Assembly: GCF_000006565.2 (NCBI RefSeq)
Contig: NC_031469.1
Location: 1,067,245 to 1,131,244, forward strand
DNA from: Toxoplasma gondii ME49
Taxonomy: Eukaryota > Apicomplexa > Conoidasida > Eucoccidiorida > Sarcocystidae
DNA length: 64,000 bases
Direction: 5' to 3'
Shown piece after piece: positions 61,451-64,000 of the stretch (positions are counted from its first letter, which is position 1; every line of letters starts with the position of its first letter). The notes below the pieces were generated by a model, which was not told the origin of the DNA, did not search any database, and saw only the letters and a list, made by a program, of their open reading frames with translations. The translations under genes and the position numbers were made by a program.

Positions 61451-61487
<37 letters not shown>

Positions 61488-63723
61488 TTATGTGTGTACA
61501 AGGGACGGTTCAGCATTTGCACGCGTGAATTGTTTCTGTGTGTTTTTCTCGTCTTTAGTCTGTTCTTCAGAGAGCGACAGAGTCTCTTGTTGCTGTTCTT
61601 CTCGGCTGCGTCGCTGGAAGCTTTTACATTGTAAGTTGCCTCACGGTGAGGAGTCTCTCTCTGCTCCGGTCGTCGATTCCGAGTATCCTGTTTCCTTCCG
61701 TCTGGCGTTTCTCGCTCTCCTCTCTCCACTGCGTTCTTGTTCGTTTCACCCGGAGGAAAGCGCAGGATCCTTTCTGCCCCTCTAAAGGTGAAGTCTGCAC
61801 CTCCAAACGACTGCGGTCTTCGACCTGAGCATGCATGCATGCTCTCAGATTCAGTTTCCGTCGTTCGACAGGTCAGCGTTTTTTGAGGACGCACAGATGG
61901 CTTCCAAATGTGTCTTGTGCAGACCGCATGCAAAGGACAGAAGCCGTCTTTCAGAATTCGGTGACTGCTCGTTCTCCGCTGTTTCGGAAACCCTCTGTGC
62001 TGTCAATCTTGACAGGAGAAAGAGAGCGAAACTGCATGCAGGCGGTTCATGTTACTGTGTGCGTAAATGTCCATGTAGTGCATCTGCATCTGTGTTCACA
62101 TATATATATATATATATATATATGTCGCGAAAGCGGTGTGAATTGAAGCATGCTCAAGTGAGAGGTGTGCTGTTCTTGGCTACGCATGTTTCATGGCCGC
62201 TTGCAGTCGTATTTATATTTTGCACAGTTGTAAAAGACCGTGCAAGCGCCATGATCGACGTTTCTGCTTTCTCTGTTCAGCTCTTCAGTCTCACGAGCGT
62301 GGCGCTCTTCCTCAAGTGAGGCAGTCGGGAAGGACGCAGAGAAACGAATCCGAGGGAGACGCGAAGAACTCGAAGAGACGCCGCACAGGCCTCCTGACGC
62401 CAGCGCCGTTTTTCTCTGGAGGCGCATCTCCCCCGCTGTTTCTGCTTGCGTGTCTCTCTTCTTTCCCACTATTTTCCACCATTCTGAAGAGTGCTCGAGA
62501 TCGAGCTGGAGTCCTCGGATGGGCAGTTTTTTCGCTCTTCTCGACAGCGTGCATCTGGTCTTCCTTTTAGGGTGTCTGCTGTCTCTCTCAGACTGTGGCA
62601 GAAACCGCTGTTGGAACCGCCCGCGCTGTGTGCTCAACTCTACGGCGAATTGGCTCCGTTGCACGCATGCAACCTCTACGGTGAGAATCGAACAGATTTT
62701 TTCCGAGTTCGAGACCCGCGACAAAATGGAAGGACCTTGTTCCCGTCAAGATATTCACTGATATCTGCGCCCAACAGGCGGAAGCGCAACGCGCCGACCG
62801 TTGTTCACAAGCGCGCATCGACACATACTTCAGTGAATAATTATATATATATATATATATATACATATAAATATACATATATGTATATATATATATATGT
62901 ACATGTATATATAAATATATGTATGTATATATGAATATATGTATATTTGACCACTTCTGTGTATCGTACCTGTGTACACGCGTATGTGTAAGTGGGTGTT
63001 CGGATCTATTAGATGAGCACGCATGCAGAAGAGATTGACCTTGATCGGTTTTTTGACTTGCATGAAGAACGTTGCGAGCCTGCATTCTTTTTCTTTTTCA
63101 TGCCGTTCTGTGTCTTTCGCGTACACACGCCGCGAGGACTCTCTCCACTTGTTTGTTCTCTTCAGGCTTGTTCGCGTCCGTCACTACCTCGCGCTATGAG
63201 GTGGTGATCGAAGAACTTCACCTGGTCGAAGACACTTCAACGCATCCCCCGACGACTCGAGAAACTTGGGTGGAACTCGATTTCCTCTACAAACCTGGTG
63301 AGTCTTCTCGCGATTCCGACAGCCAAAGCCAGAGCGGACCATCATCTGCTTGTCTCTCCTGTTCTTCTCCCTCCTCTCGCTCCTCCGTCTCCCGCGTCGC
63401 GTTCTGTGTGTGGTTTCTGCGCGTCCGCGTGTGAGATTCACTGCGACTGCTTTCTCTGCGCCGCTTCAGGCGACGTGGATCGCCGTCCGCCATGGCTCTG
63501 GCTGGGTCACATGCCTCGCCTCGACTGGCGACTCTGGTTTCTCCCGCTCCGTCTCGCGCGCGTTGTGAACCTGGCGATTCGCGACGGAGCCTCACCCGCC
63601 GCCGTCTCTGCGGCGCTGCAGCAAGGCGCCCCGAGCCTCTATCCTGCCTGGTGGCCGGTCCTGCTGGCGCGCATCTGCAGACGGCAGCCTGAAGTCCTCG
63701 CCTTGCTGGGACCGCAGCGCAAC
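55888..63723 (+). CDS. Lipase maturation factor (LMF1/LMF2) family ER membrane protein, 3' partial
   Basis: LMF proteins are multi-pass ER proteins needed in animals for folding of dimeric lipases. Start at 55888 is in a CAAAATG context. Exons: 55888-56331, 57232-57396, 57890-58059, 58507-58655, 59387-59467, 60211-60269, 60497-60563, 60983-61110, 61559-61630 (or from 61571; both keep phase), 61849-61871 (23 bases), 62592-62680, 63166-63297, 63470-63723. All phases agree, giving 611 residues; the C-terminus lies beyond the window. Matches to animal LMF in order: [14 protein letters not shown] (LIGDRGLLP), [12 protein letters not shown] (WESQLLETGFLG), [16 protein letters not shown] (MDFHYETQPMPNP), [72 protein letters not shown] and [11 protein letters not shown] Ser/Ala-rich N-terminal cytosolic tail of about 95 residues precedes the first membrane segment. 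This is not the 'lasso maintenance factor' sometimes abbreviated LMF1 in Toxoplasma. Confidence 0.92.
58124..58330. repeat. Large (TA)n-rich tract in an LMF intron
   Basis: TA runs near 58124-58161, 58240-58262 and 58304-58323, joined by TATATTTATATG and CATATGTATC units, in the intron 58060-58506. Confidence 0.9.
59800..59975. repeat. CTAT/ATCT simple sequence in an LMF intron
   Basis: Irregular tetranucleotide-like units in the long intron 59468-60210. Confidence 0.65.
60808..60865. repeat. (TA)n microsatellite in an LMF intron
   Basis: TA run with GTGTATATGTATATATGG tail, in the intron 60564-60982. Confidence 0.85.
61279..61487. repeat. (TA)n and TATATCTA array in an LMF intron
   Basis: TA at 61279-61300, then about 140 bases of TATATCTA-type units ending in a pure TA run near 61455-61483. 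It lies in the intron 61111-61558, ending about 75 bases before the acceptor. Confidence 0.9.
62840..62950. repeat. (TA)n with TACATATA units in an LMF intron
   Basis: About 110 bases of TA interrupted by CATATAAATATAC-type units, in the intron 62681-63165. A shorter TA run lies at 62099-62123 in the preceding intron. Confidence 0.88.
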
Positions 63724-64000
63724 GTGAGCCGAGGGGAAACGCCGAGAGCGAGGGCGGCAACCGGCGAACTCGACAGAGACACGGGGAAGCAAGGCATTCG
63801 CACGAAAGGCGCGCGACGGGGAGGGGAAAAGCTCAGAAATGCGAAACGTTAATAAACATGGAAAAGAAAAACGGAGAGCGACAGCAAGCTGGAGGAAACA
63901 TGGAGTGGACACAGAGGGGGAGAGAAGAGCAGGAATCAGAACAAGAGGAAGAAAAGAACAACCCAATCAAACAGACAGAAGGAAAACGGAGTGCAGGGAT
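63724..64000 (+). other. Truncated intron of the LMF gene
   Basis: Starts with donor GTGAGCC after codon AAC and is purine-rich (GAGA/AGAAG). No acceptor is evident before the window ends. The missing exon or exons should encode the conserved LMF C-terminal tail. Confidence 0.7.

Overview
The window looks like nuclear DNA of a cyst-forming coccidian (Toxoplasma/Hammondia/Neospora clade). Evidence: genes built of many short exons with GT/AG introns of a few hundred bases, long (TA)n tracts in introns and spacers, CT-rich stretches upstream of acceptors, CAAAATG start contexts, and a single-exon GPI-anchored SRS surface antigen with LCYKC motifs. All exon structures below were read by eye from splice signals, reading phase and remembered protein families; no alignment or RNA data were available.

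Layout: (1) 295-9542 (+): UFL1, the E3 ligase of ufmylation, 5' truncated by the window edge. (2) 12019-14583 (+): an 854-residue SRS protein with two SRS domains flanking a mucin-like spacer that holds eleven 39-bp repeats. (3) 20516-29595 (+): an exportin-7 (RanBP16-like) karyopherin in 15 exons, 1147 residues. (4) 31075 to at least 41346 (-): a 19-exon or longer gene of at least 1149 residues, not recognised, convergent with exportin-7. (5) 44583-45533 (-): a probable mitochondrial protein with a conserved Trp-rich C-terminus. (6) 47523-51443 (+): an unrecognised multi-pass membrane protein, divergent from gene 5. (7) 55888 to beyond 63723 (+): a lipase maturation factor (LMF1/LMF2) family ER membrane protein, truncated by the right edge. 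The spacers at 9.5-12.0, 14.6-17.4, 41.3-44.6, 45.5-47.5 and 51.4-55.9 kb, and the G+C-rich block at 17.4-20.5 kb, hold no gene I can support.

The genes do not form a pathway. They mix housekeeping functions (ufmylation, nuclear transport, ER lipase folding, mitochondrion) with one parasite-surface gene and two uncharacterised proteins. The most unusual non-coding signal is a dispersed short palindrome, GGTGT-N4-ACACC (best form GGTGTACGTACACC). It occurs six times exactly and about ten more times in degenerate form, in exons, introns and spacers alike, with a cluster at 51.8-55.4 kb. A 42-bp perfect palindrome with a (TA) core lies at 53499-53540. The best candidates for undescribed biology are the two unrecognised multi-exon genes and this palindrome family.
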